In this document: in pieces, positions 1 to 5,466 of the stretch | How positions within the stretch are numbered: position 1 is the stretch's first letter | How the letters are laid out: each line of letters begins with the position of its first letter | DNA from: Acidobacteriota bacterium | Lineage (GTDB): Bacteria; Acidobacteriota; Terriglobia; Acidiferrales; UBA7541 | Length of the DNA stretch: 5,722 nt | Assembly (NCBI GenBank): GCA_003161495.1 | Contig: PMOP01000531.1 | Coordinates: forward strand, 1-5,722 | Direction: 5' to 3' | Notes under the pieces: generated by a model | What the model was told of the DNA's origin: nothing | What the model saw: only the letters and a program-made list of their open reading frames with translations | The model's database searches: none | Program-made: the position numbers and the translations under genes

Positions 1-22
1 ATCTGATCGTGCGCCCGTCCAT
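1..22 (-). CDS. Possible 5' end of a divergent gene, cut by the window edge
   Basis: On the minus strand a very strong Shine-Dalgarno-like AGGAGGA (42 to 36) precedes an ATG at 22-20 that stays open to the window edge (M-D-G-R-T-I-R). The spacing to this ATG is 13 nt, which is long. A TTG at 32-30 in another frame, also open, would be only 3 nt from the motif. No product can be inferred from so few codons. If real, the gene is divergent from the dehydrogenase operon and the intervening stretch would hold both promoters. Chance occurrence of the motif is quite possible. Confidence 0.22.
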
Positions 23-349
23 CGCTTCGCAAGTTTCCTCCTCGTGACATGGCCCCGAGTTTGCCCGCAGCCAACGCCACTGTCAACCGCAGACAAGGGT
101 GGCCAGCCAAAGCGATGAATGCATGACTTTCGTGGCGCCGGCGTCCCGCCGGCGATTTTTCTGGTCTTCACGGTAAGCAAGAACGCCGGCGAGACGCCGG
201 CGCAACGAACTTCATGCTTCCGCTGCATTCGATCTCGTTTCCAACGCATCAACGGCGATGACATTCCTTCCAAAAATTGTTATTGTTCCCATCAGTTCAA
301 AAGTTATCCAGAATATATCGGTGAATGACCCGAAAGGGGTGCGACAGCC
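23..349. other. Non-coding region upstream of the dehydrogenase operon
   Basis: No convincing gene was found here. An open frame covering 119-328 runs straight through both arms of the palindrome pair, has no recognisable domain and no good ribosome site, and is judged spurious. The only clear structure is the inverted palindrome pair at 129-209. The AT-richer part at 270-320 (for example the run GAATATATC at 311-319) is where a promoter for the operon would be expected, but no well-spaced -35/-10 pair stands out. AAGGGG at 334-339, 10 nt before the ATG at 350, is the likely ribosome binding site. Confidence 0.6.
129..209. repeat. REPIN-like inverted pair of palindromes
   Basis: Two 26-nt arms (129-154 and 184-209) are reverse complements at 24 of 26 positions and are separated by 29 nt. 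Each arm is itself a hairpin. In the first, CGCCGGCG (136-143) and CGCCGGCG (147-154) pair around a 3-nt loop. Each hairpin is preceded on its own strand by a G-T-x-G head (GTGG and GTTG), a variant of the GTAG head of REP elements. The arms end in short T-rich tails facing the spacer. This is the organisation of REP doublets (REPINs/BIMEs). The family assignment is inference, since other genomic copies cannot be seen here. Confidence 0.72.
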
Positions 350-1036
350 ATGACGAAACACGATGCATCTCGCCGCGCATTTTTAGTGCGCGCAGCCGTT
401 GGCGCGGGAGCCGCTGCCGGCGCGGGCCTTGTGCCTGACGCGATCGCGCAGAATCATGACCACATGGAAGGCGGCGCCGCGGCTCCCGGCGCTCAGCATC
501 CCAGCGGCAGCGAGCACGGCGCGTTCTTCAACCACGCCGATGCCGCCACAATCGCCGCGTTCACCGAACGCCTAATGCCCAGCGCTCCCGACAAGCCCGG
601 AGCCCGCGACGCGGATGTACTCAATTACATCGATCTTGCTCTCGCCGGCGCCTACGCCGAGCTGCAGGATTTCTACCGCCGCGGCCTCGCTCAGCTCGAG
701 GCCTACTGCCGCGGCACTTACAAAGAGCCATTCGTTCGCCTCAAGCCCGAACAGCAGGACGAAGTAATCACCGCTCTCGAAAACGGCAAAGCAACCGGGT
801 TCGCATATCCCACTGCCCGCGAATTTTTCGGTATTCTTCGGACGCACACGATGGAAGGTATGTTTGCCGACCCGCTCTACGGCGGCAACAAGGACTTCGC
901 CGGCTGGCGCCTGGTGGGTTTCCCCGGCGCGCAAGCGGTCTTCACGCCATCGGATATGCAGAGCAAACAAGCATTCTCGCGCGAACCTATCGTCGGCCTG
1001 CAAACAATTGCCAAGGGCCCGGCGGGGAGGGCATAA
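350..1036 (+). CDS. Gluconate 2-dehydrogenase subunit 3 family protein (Tat-exported small subunit)
   Basis: This is the small subunit of a periplasmic GMC-type dehydrogenase of the gluconate-2-dehydrogenase subunit 3 family (228 aa). A twin-arginine signal (S8-R9-R10-A-F-L) is followed by an Ala/Gly-rich hydrophobic stretch (about 12-28) and a plausible A-I-A cleavage site at 31-33. A His-rich linker (34-62, His at 36, 38, 50, 56 and 62) leads into the family domain (about 60-200), with the typical HTMEGMFADPLYGG and GWRLVGFPG segments near 166-193. In known relatives this subunit is needed for maturation and carries the signal-less catalytic subunit through the Tat pathway. AAGGGG sits 10 nt before the ATG. 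The stop lies 3 nt before the next gene, so the two are surely co-transcribed. The family call is strong, but the substrate is unknown. Confidence 0.92.
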   Translation: MTKHDASRRAFLVRAAVGAGAAAGAGLVPDAIAQNHDHMEGGAAAPGAQHPSGSEHGAFFNHADAATIAAFTERLMPSAPDKPGARDADVLNYIDLALAGAYAELQDFYRRGLAQLEAYCRGTYKEPFVRLKPEQQDEVITALENGKATGFAYPTAREFFGILRTHTMEGMFADPLYGGNKDFAGWRLVGFPGAQAVFTPSDMQSKQAFSREPIVGLQTIAKGPAGRA

Positions 1037-1039
1037 GCC

Positions 1040-2761
1040 ATGGCCATCGAAAAAACGGATGTCGTCATTGTCGGAGTGGGAGCGGTCGGCGGAATTCTCG
1101 CGGCCGAACTCGGCAAAGCGGGAATGAAAGTCATTGGCCTTGAGCGCGGCCCACGCCTGACCACCGCGGACTTCAATCCCCATGATGAGTTGCGCTATTT
1201 TCAGCGCCAGGAGCTTCGCCCGAACTGGAGGAAACAACCAGTTACCTGGCGGCCCAATACCGGCGTGCGCGCGCACCCGATGAACATATTGAATTACGGC
1301 AATCAAGCGGGCGGTGGCACGGTCCACTACGGCACGCTTTCGTGGCGCATGCATGAGGACGATTTCCGCGCGCGTTCGCAAACCATCGAACGTTACGGAG
1401 CCTCGGCAATTCCGCAGGATTCTTCGCTGGCCGATTGGCCGGTGACTTACGCCGATCTAGAGCCTTTCTACGATCAAGCCGAATACGATCTGGGCGTGTC
1501 CGGAAAAGCGGGAAATTTGCAGGGGCGCAAAATTGACGGCGGCAACGTCTTCGAAGCCCCGCGCAATCGCGAATATCCGCTTCCGGCGTTGCTCATGGAT
1601 CAGTCGGGCGTCCTGTTTGCGGAGGGAGCGAAGAAGTTGGGCTACCACCCGTTTTCATCGCCGCGCGCGATTATTTCAGAGCCCTATCACGATCGGCCAA
1701 GCTGCACGTACTGCGGCTTTTGCCAATCGTTTGGCTGCCACGTCGGCGCGAAGTCGAGCATCCTCGTCACCAAGCTGCCGGAAGCTGACGCCACCGGCAA
1801 TTTTAAATTACTCACAGGAGCAACTTGCTATCACGTAAATACGGACAACAGCGGGCGCGCCACCGGCGTGTCCTACTACGGCCCCGACGGCTCGGACAAC
1901 ACCATCGAAGCGGACCTCGTGATTCTAGCGCCTTTCATTTATGACAACACGCGCCTGCTGCTGCTTTCCAAAACAGCTAAATTTCCGAACGGCCTCGCCA
2001 ATTCGAGCGGCCAACTCGGCAAGCACGTCATGGCGCACATCATGGCCAAAGTGTTCGCCGCCTACGACGACCGGTACGTCAACGTTTACATGGGGCCAAG
2101 CGCCCAGAAGCACACCATCGACGATTTCAACGCCGACAATTTCGATCACAGCGGACTGGGCTTCCTTCGCGGCGCGCAAATCTCAATCGGCCCCGCCGAC
2201 CTGGAGGCCGGCCCGATCGGCACCGCGATGAGCATGGACCCGCCTCCGGGCACGCCCAAGTGGGGCGCGGCGTATCGCGATTTCCTGGGTAAGTATTTTG
2301 CCCGGTATGGTGCACTCAACGCGCAGACCGAAAACCTGGCCTACGCCGACCAGACCATCGACCTCGATCCCGACGTGCGCGATCAGTGGGGCATGCCCGC
2401 GCCGCGCGTGACCTACGATTGGCGCCGTCCTAACGAAGTCGCGCGCGTCGAATTCCTGATGCAAAAAATGGAAGGCGTGGCCCGCGCCATGGGCGCGACG
2501 AAAGTGTGGCGCGCCGCTCTCAGCCCAGGCGTCCCGGGCGCGCATCATGAGGGTGGCACGCGCATGGGCAATGACCCGAAAACGTCGGTCGTGAATCGCT
2601 ACGGCCAGACCTGGGACATCCCCAATCTTTTCCTGATCGGCAGCTCAACGTTCCCCTCAATGAGCGGCTTCAATCCCACGCTAACCATTCAGGCGCTGAC
2701 GTACATGAGCGCCGACGCCATAGTGAAGCGCTACAAGAACAAACCCGGCCCGCTCGTTTAA
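1040..2761 (+). CDS. GMC-family FAD oxidoreductase (gluconate 2-dehydrogenase alpha-type catalytic subunit)
   Basis: This is the catalytic flavoprotein of a probable periplasmic sugar, sugar-acid or alcohol dehydrogenase (573 aa, usual family length). The N-terminal Rossmann motif is GVGAVGG (G12, G14, G17), with the ribose-binding acid E35 in LERG. The C-terminal GMC signature shows AHHEGGTRMG (501-510) and GFNPTLTIQALT (543-554). By homology to GMC enzymes, H503 and N545 are the active-site pair. A cysteine cluster at C222, C225, C228 and C233 resembles the region that holds a [3Fe-4S] cluster in FAD-dependent glucose and fructose dehydrogenases. It has no signal peptide of its own, so export with the Tat-signal partner encoded 3 nt upstream is inferred. 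The ribosome site GGGGAGG (1024-1030) is 9 nt before the ATG. No cytochrome c subunit follows. The substrate cannot be fixed from sequence, and gluconate is only the family label. Confidence 0.93.
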   Translation: MAIEKTDVVIVGVGAVGGILAAELGKAGMKVIGLERGPRLTTADFNPHDELRYFQRQELRPNWRKQPVTWRPNTGVRAHPMNILNYGNQAGGGTVHYGTLSWRMHEDDFRARSQTIERYGASAIPQDSSLADWPVTYADLEPFYDQAEYDLGVSGKAGNLQGRKIDGGNVFEAPRNREYPLPALLMDQSGVLFAEGAKKLGYHPFSSPRAIISEPYHDRPSCTYCGFCQSFGCHVGAKSSILVTKLPEADATGNFKLLTGATCYHVNTDNSGRATGVSYYGPDGSDNTIEADLVILAPFIYDNTRLLLLSKTAKFPNGLANSSGQLGKHVMAHIMAKVFAAYDDRYVNVYMGPSAQKHTIDDFNADNFDHSGLGFLRGAQISIGPADLEAGPIGTAMSMDPPPGTPKWGAAYRDFLGKYFARYGALNAQTENLAYADQTIDLDPDVRDQWGMPAPRVTYDWRRPNEVARVEFLMQKMEGVARAMGATKVWRAALSPGVPGAHHEGGTRMGNDPKTSVVNRYGQTWDIPNLFLIGSSTFPSMSGFNPTLTIQALTYMSADAIVKRYKNKPGPLV

Positions 2762-2786
2762 AAGCCCATTTTTCGGGCAGGTTTAA

Positions 2787-2814
2787 GTAGCGCGGGCTTC
2801 AGCCTGCGGGTTTT
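2787..2814 (+). terminator. Probable rho-independent terminator of the dehydrogenase operon, formed by the left REP arm
   Basis: A 7-bp GC-rich hairpin (2791-2808, TTCA loop, one G-T wobble) is followed by GGTTTT, starting 29 nt after the TAA of the GMC gene. The T tract is short, so efficiency may be modest. The call rests on position and shape, and termination is inferred. Confidence 0.5.
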
Positions 2815-2829
2815 AATTGATGCAGAGCC

Positions 2830-2858
2830 AAAAACCCGCAGACTAAAGTCCGCGCCAC
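2830..2858 (-). terminator. Probable rho-independent terminator of the amidase/GerMN operon, formed by the right REP arm
   Basis: On the minus strand, a 7-bp hairpin (2854 to 2837, TTTA loop) is followed by GG and five T's (2834-2830), about 30 nt after the TAG of the GerMN gene. Together with the left arm it would give a two-way terminator between convergent operons. Function is inferred from shape and placement. Confidence 0.5.
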
Positions 2859-2888
2859 CTAAATCCCAACCAAAGTGAGCATCACGAA

Positions 2889-3572
2889 CTAATGAGAAGG
2901 TTTTGTCCCTGTCGCCGAAGGATTCGCTGAGGATGGAACAGACGGAGTGGAACCGGCGGCCGCCGGTGAAGGAACCGGAAACGTCCCATGAAGATCCAAA
3001 TGCCCCGCCAGCGTCTCCGCTTCCTGCCCGTGCACAAGAATCTTCAATTGACGGATCCCGGTCATGTTTGCACCGAGCGTCTGCGCGATCGATTGCACTG
3101 CCAGCTGTTCGCTGAGAATTCCCGACGGCATCCCCGAAACAATTTCATCCGAGAAATCCGCGATGCCCGTCCCATCCGGCTGAATATAGAAAGCCAACAG
3201 GATCGCTTCCGGAGGCAGCGTGCGCTTTTCCGGAGCGGGCGCCCGTGCGATCAGCGCATTGAGCAGTTGCTTGGAGCGCTCGACGGGATCGGCGGAAAGC
3301 GGAAGTTGAATGGTTACCGGGTCGAGCGATGCCGCCGAAGCCGCGGACAACCAATACATGCGCGCCTGCACTTTTACATCGGTGGGAGTGGAGATAGGTT
3401 GCTGCATCACTTCGCGGCGCGCCTGCTCGTCGGTCTTGGGCACGCTTCGCAGCCGCTGTATGGCCTGGCGCAATCCCGGAAGCGTGACGAGGCCCAACAC
3501 CACCATCCCGGTTAGAATCGCGATCGTCGTTTTGAGACCCTTCGACAAGGCGCTATTTGCCTCCCGATTCAT
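2889..3572 (-). CDS. GerMN domain-containing membrane-anchored protein
   Basis: This 227-aa envelope protein has one GerMN domain. After a short basic N-terminus comes a single membrane helix (about 15-34), a linker (35-65), then the GerMN domain (about 67-195). Typical segments are the VQARMYW opening, LPLSADPVERSKQLLNALI (90-108), ADFSDEI (138-144), SEQLAVQSIAQTL (154-166) and LKILVHGQEAETLAGHLDL (176-194). A Ser/Pro/Ala-rich tail follows. GerMN domains were first described in the spore protein GerM but are widespread in non-sporulating bacteria, often beside wall amidases, so a role in peptidoglycan or envelope maintenance is likely. The ATG at 3572 is chosen because it sits just before the membrane helix. 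An ATG at 3611 would add 13 residues of amidase overlap. The chosen start overlaps the amidase by 20 nt, which suggests translational coupling. No clear Shine-Dalgarno is visible. The exact role is unknown. Confidence 0.86.
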   Translation of the reverse strand: MNREANSALSKGLKTTIAILTGMVVLGLVTLPGLRQAIQRLRSVPKTDEQARREVMQQPISTPTDVKVQARMYWLSAASAASLDPVTIQLPLSADPVERSKQLLNALIARAPAPEKRTLPPEAILLAFYIQPDGTGIADFSDEIVSGMPSGILSEQLAVQSIAQTLGANMTGIRQLKILVHGQEAETLAGHLDLHGTFPVPSPAAAGSTPSVPSSANPSATGTKPSH

Positions 3573-4365
3573 AAATCGTTCGAAACGCGGCGACCGCGCG
3601 CGCCACTCCATCGGCCAGCCCGGGGCCCATTTGATCGAGCGGGCCGCGGTCCGGCACGCTCACGCTCGATACTTCGATGGCCACAGCCGGCGCTCCCACA
3701 GTTCGCAACTGACGCACGGGTGCTTCGAACGGAGTGTCTGAAGAGCCGCGAAAGCGCTGCGCCATTTGAATCTGGACCAACTCGGCCAGTCTGCGACTCT
3801 GATCGATAAAATCGAATTGCGCGCGATCCCAGGGCAATAGAGCCGTGTGAGGCGCGAAGGCGGCATCTTGTGGCGGAGCAGTGTGCGGCAGGGAATACAC
3901 TCGCACGGTTCCCGGCTGGCCCGTGGAGGAAACGTGCAGCGTGATGAATATGCCGCCGCGCTGCGCATTTGCGAGTTTCGATCGGTCGTCGAAGGAGGGG
4001 TCGTCATTGGTCTGGCGCGTGAGAATGGCGCGCAGTCCCTGCGCCTCCAGAGAAATGCGCAACAGCCGGGCATAGCTCAGGACGACTTCGCTCTCGGCGA
4101 TGCCGGTCGATCCCCGCGCGCCTGAATCCGTGCCGCCATGCGCGGGATCGAGAATGACAATTGCCAAAGTTTTCTTCGGGGGAATCGTTGGAGCTGCGGC
4201 CGGCTCTCCCTGCGGCGGAACAATTTGTTGCGGAGCCGGGGCGGAGGTTTGTGGCGCAGGCTGGCTCGGCGCCGCCGGAGACTGCGTCGATTGCGCCAGC
4301 TCCGAAAATGCGAGGGCTGCAGTAATCGCCAATATTAAAAAAAATAAAATCGGTTTGCTGGGCAC
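3553..4365 (-). CDS. Secreted N-acetylmuramoyl-L-alanine amidase (Amidase_3 family)
   Basis: This 270-aa zinc hydrolase should cleave the bond between MurNAc and L-alanine in peptidoglycan. The signal peptide (about 1-24) has a hydrophobic core at 6-20, followed by a Pro/Ala/Gln-rich linker (25-65) and the Amidase_3 domain (about 67-265). Visible family landmarks are ILDPAHGG with zinc ligand H76, E91 in the ESEVVL helix as second ligand, TR at 116-117, H144 in TLHVSS as third ligand, and E231 in AIEVSS as the catalytic glutamate. The SLHAN and VE-x-x-F-x-S-N consensus segments are degenerate here although the key residues remain. The start is a GTG. No ATG lies in frame upstream before a stop, and the signal peptide begins right at it. 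AGGA directly abuts the start codon, which is poor spacing. It is the first gene of a two-gene operon with the GerMN gene. Confidence 0.9.
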   Translation of the reverse strand: MPSKPILFFLILAITAALAFSELAQSTQSPAAPSQPAPQTSAPAPQQIVPPQGEPAAAPTIPPKKTLAIVILDPAHGGTDSGARGSTGIAESEVVLSYARLLRISLEAQGLRAILTRQTNDDPSFDDRSKLANAQRGGIFITLHVSSTGQPGTVRVYSLPHTAPPQDAAFAPHTALLPWDRAQFDFIDQSRRLAELVQIQMAQRFRGSSDTPFEAPVRQLRTVGAPAVAIEVSSVSVPDRGPLDQMGPGLADGVARAVAAFRTIYESGGK

Positions 4366-4510
4366 TCCTACGAGGATACCAGAATCGTTTCCATCCTGAG
4401 AGATGGTCCGAGGAGAATTTTACATTTGCTGTAAATACCGCTTATTTCATTTTCCTCACGACTTATTTATGGCTGCCGGTCCATATTCTTGGAGGAGAGT
4501 GTTTTAACCC
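4366..4510. promoter_or_regulatory. Divergent promoter region between amidase operon and membrane-protein gene
   Basis: This is a 145-bp gap between divergent starts, AT-rich in its middle (about 4415-4475), so both promoters should lie here. Candidate elements are weak. TTTACA reads as a -35-like hexamer on both strands because it forms a palindrome (4419-4435), but no well-spaced -10 box is obvious on either side. TAAAAT on the minus strand (4422-4417 region) could serve as a -10 for the amidase operon, though its -35 match is poor. Confidence 0.45.
4419..4435. promoter_or_regulatory. Candidate operator: TTTACA-N5-TGTAAA inverted repeat
   Basis: This is a perfect 6-bp inverted repeat, TTTACA (4419-4424) and TGTAAA (4430-4435), with a 5-nt centre. 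It lies about midway between the two divergent starts, the usual place for a dimeric repressor or activator site. A palindrome of this size can also occur by chance in AT-rich sequence, and the cognate regulator is unknown. Confidence 0.33.
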
Positions 4511-4879
4511 ATGTTAAACAGCGTGTTGCGGTGGATCAGTTATGGGCTGGCAATATTGGCGCTCGCGGCCGGCGCTGCCTTGCTTCTCGCCGATGCGAAG
4601 CCCGGAATTCTTCCGCATCTGCCGGCGGCGGCGATTTCCTCTGCTCCCTTGTTGCTTGTCGGCATTGCGTTCCTGATTCTGCAACCGGTCATCCGCCCGC
4701 GATGGATGGAATTGCTGAAAAACGCTTTACTCGCAGCGACTTTTTTGCTTTGGGGAGCCATTCAAATCATGCCGCGGAACATTGTCTCCTTACGCCTGGG
4801 CAATGTCGTGATCGCGCTTTACGTCGCGGATTTGGCATGGGTGATCCTCGGCTCGAAGATTCCCCGGAAAGAAAACTAA
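4511..4879 (+). CDS. Small four-helix membrane protein of unknown function
   Basis: I do not recognise this 122-aa protein. It shows four hydrophobic helices at about 10-27, 43-61, 69-87 and 96-114, joined by short polar loops (ADAKPGILPH at 27-36, RPRWMELLK at 62-70, MPRN at 87-90), and ends in a basic tail KIPRKEN. It has no catalytic or metal-binding motif. The loop charges (R/K near 62-70 and in the C-terminal tail) fit both termini facing the cytoplasm. A strong GGAGGAG lies at 4491-4497, 13 nt before the ATG. This spacing is long, but in-frame alternatives upstream are blocked by TAA at 4505-4507. It is divergent from the amidase operon and convergent with the MaoC gene, so it is probably transcribed alone. 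Confidence 0.75.
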   Translation: MLNSVLRWISYGLAILALAAGAALLLADAKPGILPHLPAAAISSAPLLLVGIAFLILQPVIRPRWMELLKNALLAATFLLWGAIQIMPRNIVSLRLGNVVIALYVADLAWVILGSKIPRKEN

Positions 4880-4913
4880 AAAACATTTCTCGCGATGCGA
4901 TTGCCGGGACCTG

Positions 4914-5378
4914 CTAGAGATAATAACGCAAGACCCATTCGGCGACGCAGCACGGCTTTTCGGCGCCCTCCGTTTCGATCGTGATGTCGAAGACCGCCTC
5001 GACGCTGCCTGGAAAATCTCGGAATGAATGCAAGCGGACGCGCGCGCGAATTTTCTCGCCGGCTCGAACCGGCGCCGGGAAACGCACGCGATTCAATCCA
5101 TAATTAATGGTCTGCCGCACTTCAACCGGCAACTGGATCGCCTCTCTGATGAAATGGCTCATCAAGGAAAGCGTCAGAAAGCCGTGCGCGATTGTTGAGC
5201 CATACGGCGATTCGCGTTGCGCGCGCTCCGGATCGACGTGAATCCACTGGCGGTCCCCCGTCGCTTCAGCGAACTGCAGGATGCGCTCCTGCGTGACGAC
5301 AAGCCAATCGGACGTGGCAATTTCGCGGTCCACGTAATCCTTCAACGATCGTAATGATTTAAGAACGAGGGTTGGCAT
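4914..5378 (-). CDS. MaoC family dehydratase, (R)-specific enoyl-CoA hydratase / NodN-like
   Basis: This 154-aa single hot-dog-fold protein is of usual length for the NodN-like MaoC subgroup. The signature runs F-A-E-A-T-G-D-R-Q-W-I-H-V-D-P-E-R-A (36-53), with the hydratase catalytic pair D42 and H47 (D-x4-H). It is followed by STIAHGFLTLSL (61-72), the conserved IAHG-x-L turn. RAGEKIRARV (105-114) and EWVLRYYL at the end match the later strands of the fold. The probable reaction is hydration of trans-2-enoyl-CoA to (R)-3-hydroxyacyl-CoA, or reverse dehydration, in the cytoplasm. The acyl substrate is unknown. The N-terminus MPTLVLKSLRSLKDYV fits the family, so the ATG at 5378 is preferred. 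No Shine-Dalgarno is seen in the 12 nt between the start and the REP pair upstream. Confidence 0.92.
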   Translation of the reverse strand: MPTLVLKSLRSLKDYVDREIATSDWLVVTQERILQFAEATGDRQWIHVDPERAQRESPYGSTIAHGFLTLSLMSHFIREAIQLPVEVRQTINYGLNRVRFPAPVRAGEKIRARVRLHSFRDFPGSVEAVFDITIETEGAEKPCCVAEWVLRYYL

Positions 5379-5390
5379 GGCGGTCAGTGG

Positions 5391-5463
5391 TTGTGTAGCG
5401 CCCGCCTTCAGGCGGGCATTCTTGATTCAAGCACATGCCCGCCTGAAGGCGAGCGCTACACAA
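5391..5463. repeat. REPIN-like inverted pair of GTAG-headed palindromes next to the MaoC start
   Basis: Two 29-nt arms (5391-5419 and 5435-5463) are reverse complements at 28 of 29 positions with a 15-nt spacer. Each has a GTAG head (5395-5398 on plus, 5459-5456 on minus) and a hairpin of 7-bp stem and TTCA loop. In the left arm GCCCGCC (5400-5406) pairs with GGCGGGC (5411-5417). Either two short hairpins or one long stem can form. This is the best-preserved pair in the window, suggesting recent insertion or ongoing constraint. It begins 12 nt upstream of the MaoC start codon. Confidence 0.82.
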
Positions 5464-5466
5464 ACC

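Larger units (their letters stand above)
2781..2864. repeat. REPIN-like inverted pair of GTAG-headed palindromes
   Basis: Two 34-nt arms (2781-2814 and 2831-2864) are reverse complements at 28 of 34 positions, with a 16-nt spacer. The left arm has the head GTAG (2787-2790), a 7-bp hairpin (2791-2797 with 2802-2808, one G-T wobble) around TTCA, and the tail GGTTTT. The right arm, read on the minus strand, has GTGG, a 7-bp hairpin (2854-2848 with 2843-2837) around TTTA, and the tail GGTTTTT. Between the two arms the stem changes G-C to A-T at one pair on both sides, so pairing is kept. The element fills the gap between two convergent genes, 19 nt from one stop and 24 nt from the other. Confidence 0.8.

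Noticed and set aside
129..209. CRISPR-like repeat array
   Set aside because: There are only two inverted (not direct) repeat units, with no regular spacers and no cas genes nearby. The palindromic pair fits a REP doublet.
119..328. 69-aa open frame on the plus strand
   Set aside because: It translates through both arms of the REP-like palindrome pair (GAGVPPA and NAGETPA are the typical products of such repeats), has no domain and no ribosome site.
572..1381. 269-aa open frame on the minus strand across the two dehydrogenase genes
   Set aside because: It lies antisense to two well-recognised genes in a GC-rich region where the complementary frame stays open by codon bias. The translation shows no domain.
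2183..2548. 121-aa minus-strand frame inside the GMC gene
   Set aside because: It is an antisense shadow of the conserved FAD oxidoreductase with no recognisable family features.
2764..2778. GCCC-N7-GGGC hairpin just after the GMC stop codon
   Set aside because: The stem is only 4 bp with no proper T tract on the plus strand, so the REP arm downstream is the better terminator candidate.
2988..3515. 175-aa plus-strand frame opposite the GerMN gene
   Set aside because: The opposite strand encodes a clear GerMN domain. This translation is Arg-rich and low in structure, as expected of a shadow frame.
3573..3611. Upstream ATG at 3611 as start of the GerMN gene
   Set aside because: It would add 13 Arg-rich residues and deepen the overlap with the amidase, while the ATG at 3572 directly precedes the membrane helix.
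4880..4913. TCGC-ATC-GCGA mini-hairpin followed by a T run on the minus strand after the MaoC gene
   Set aside because: A 4-bp stem and a T run offset by several bases are too weak to call a terminator.
4489..4917. 142-aa plus-strand frame starting at TTG and overlapping the membrane protein
   Set aside because: Its start lies inside the ribosome-site motif of the 4511 gene, and its product lacks the coherent hydrophobic helices of the overlapping frame.
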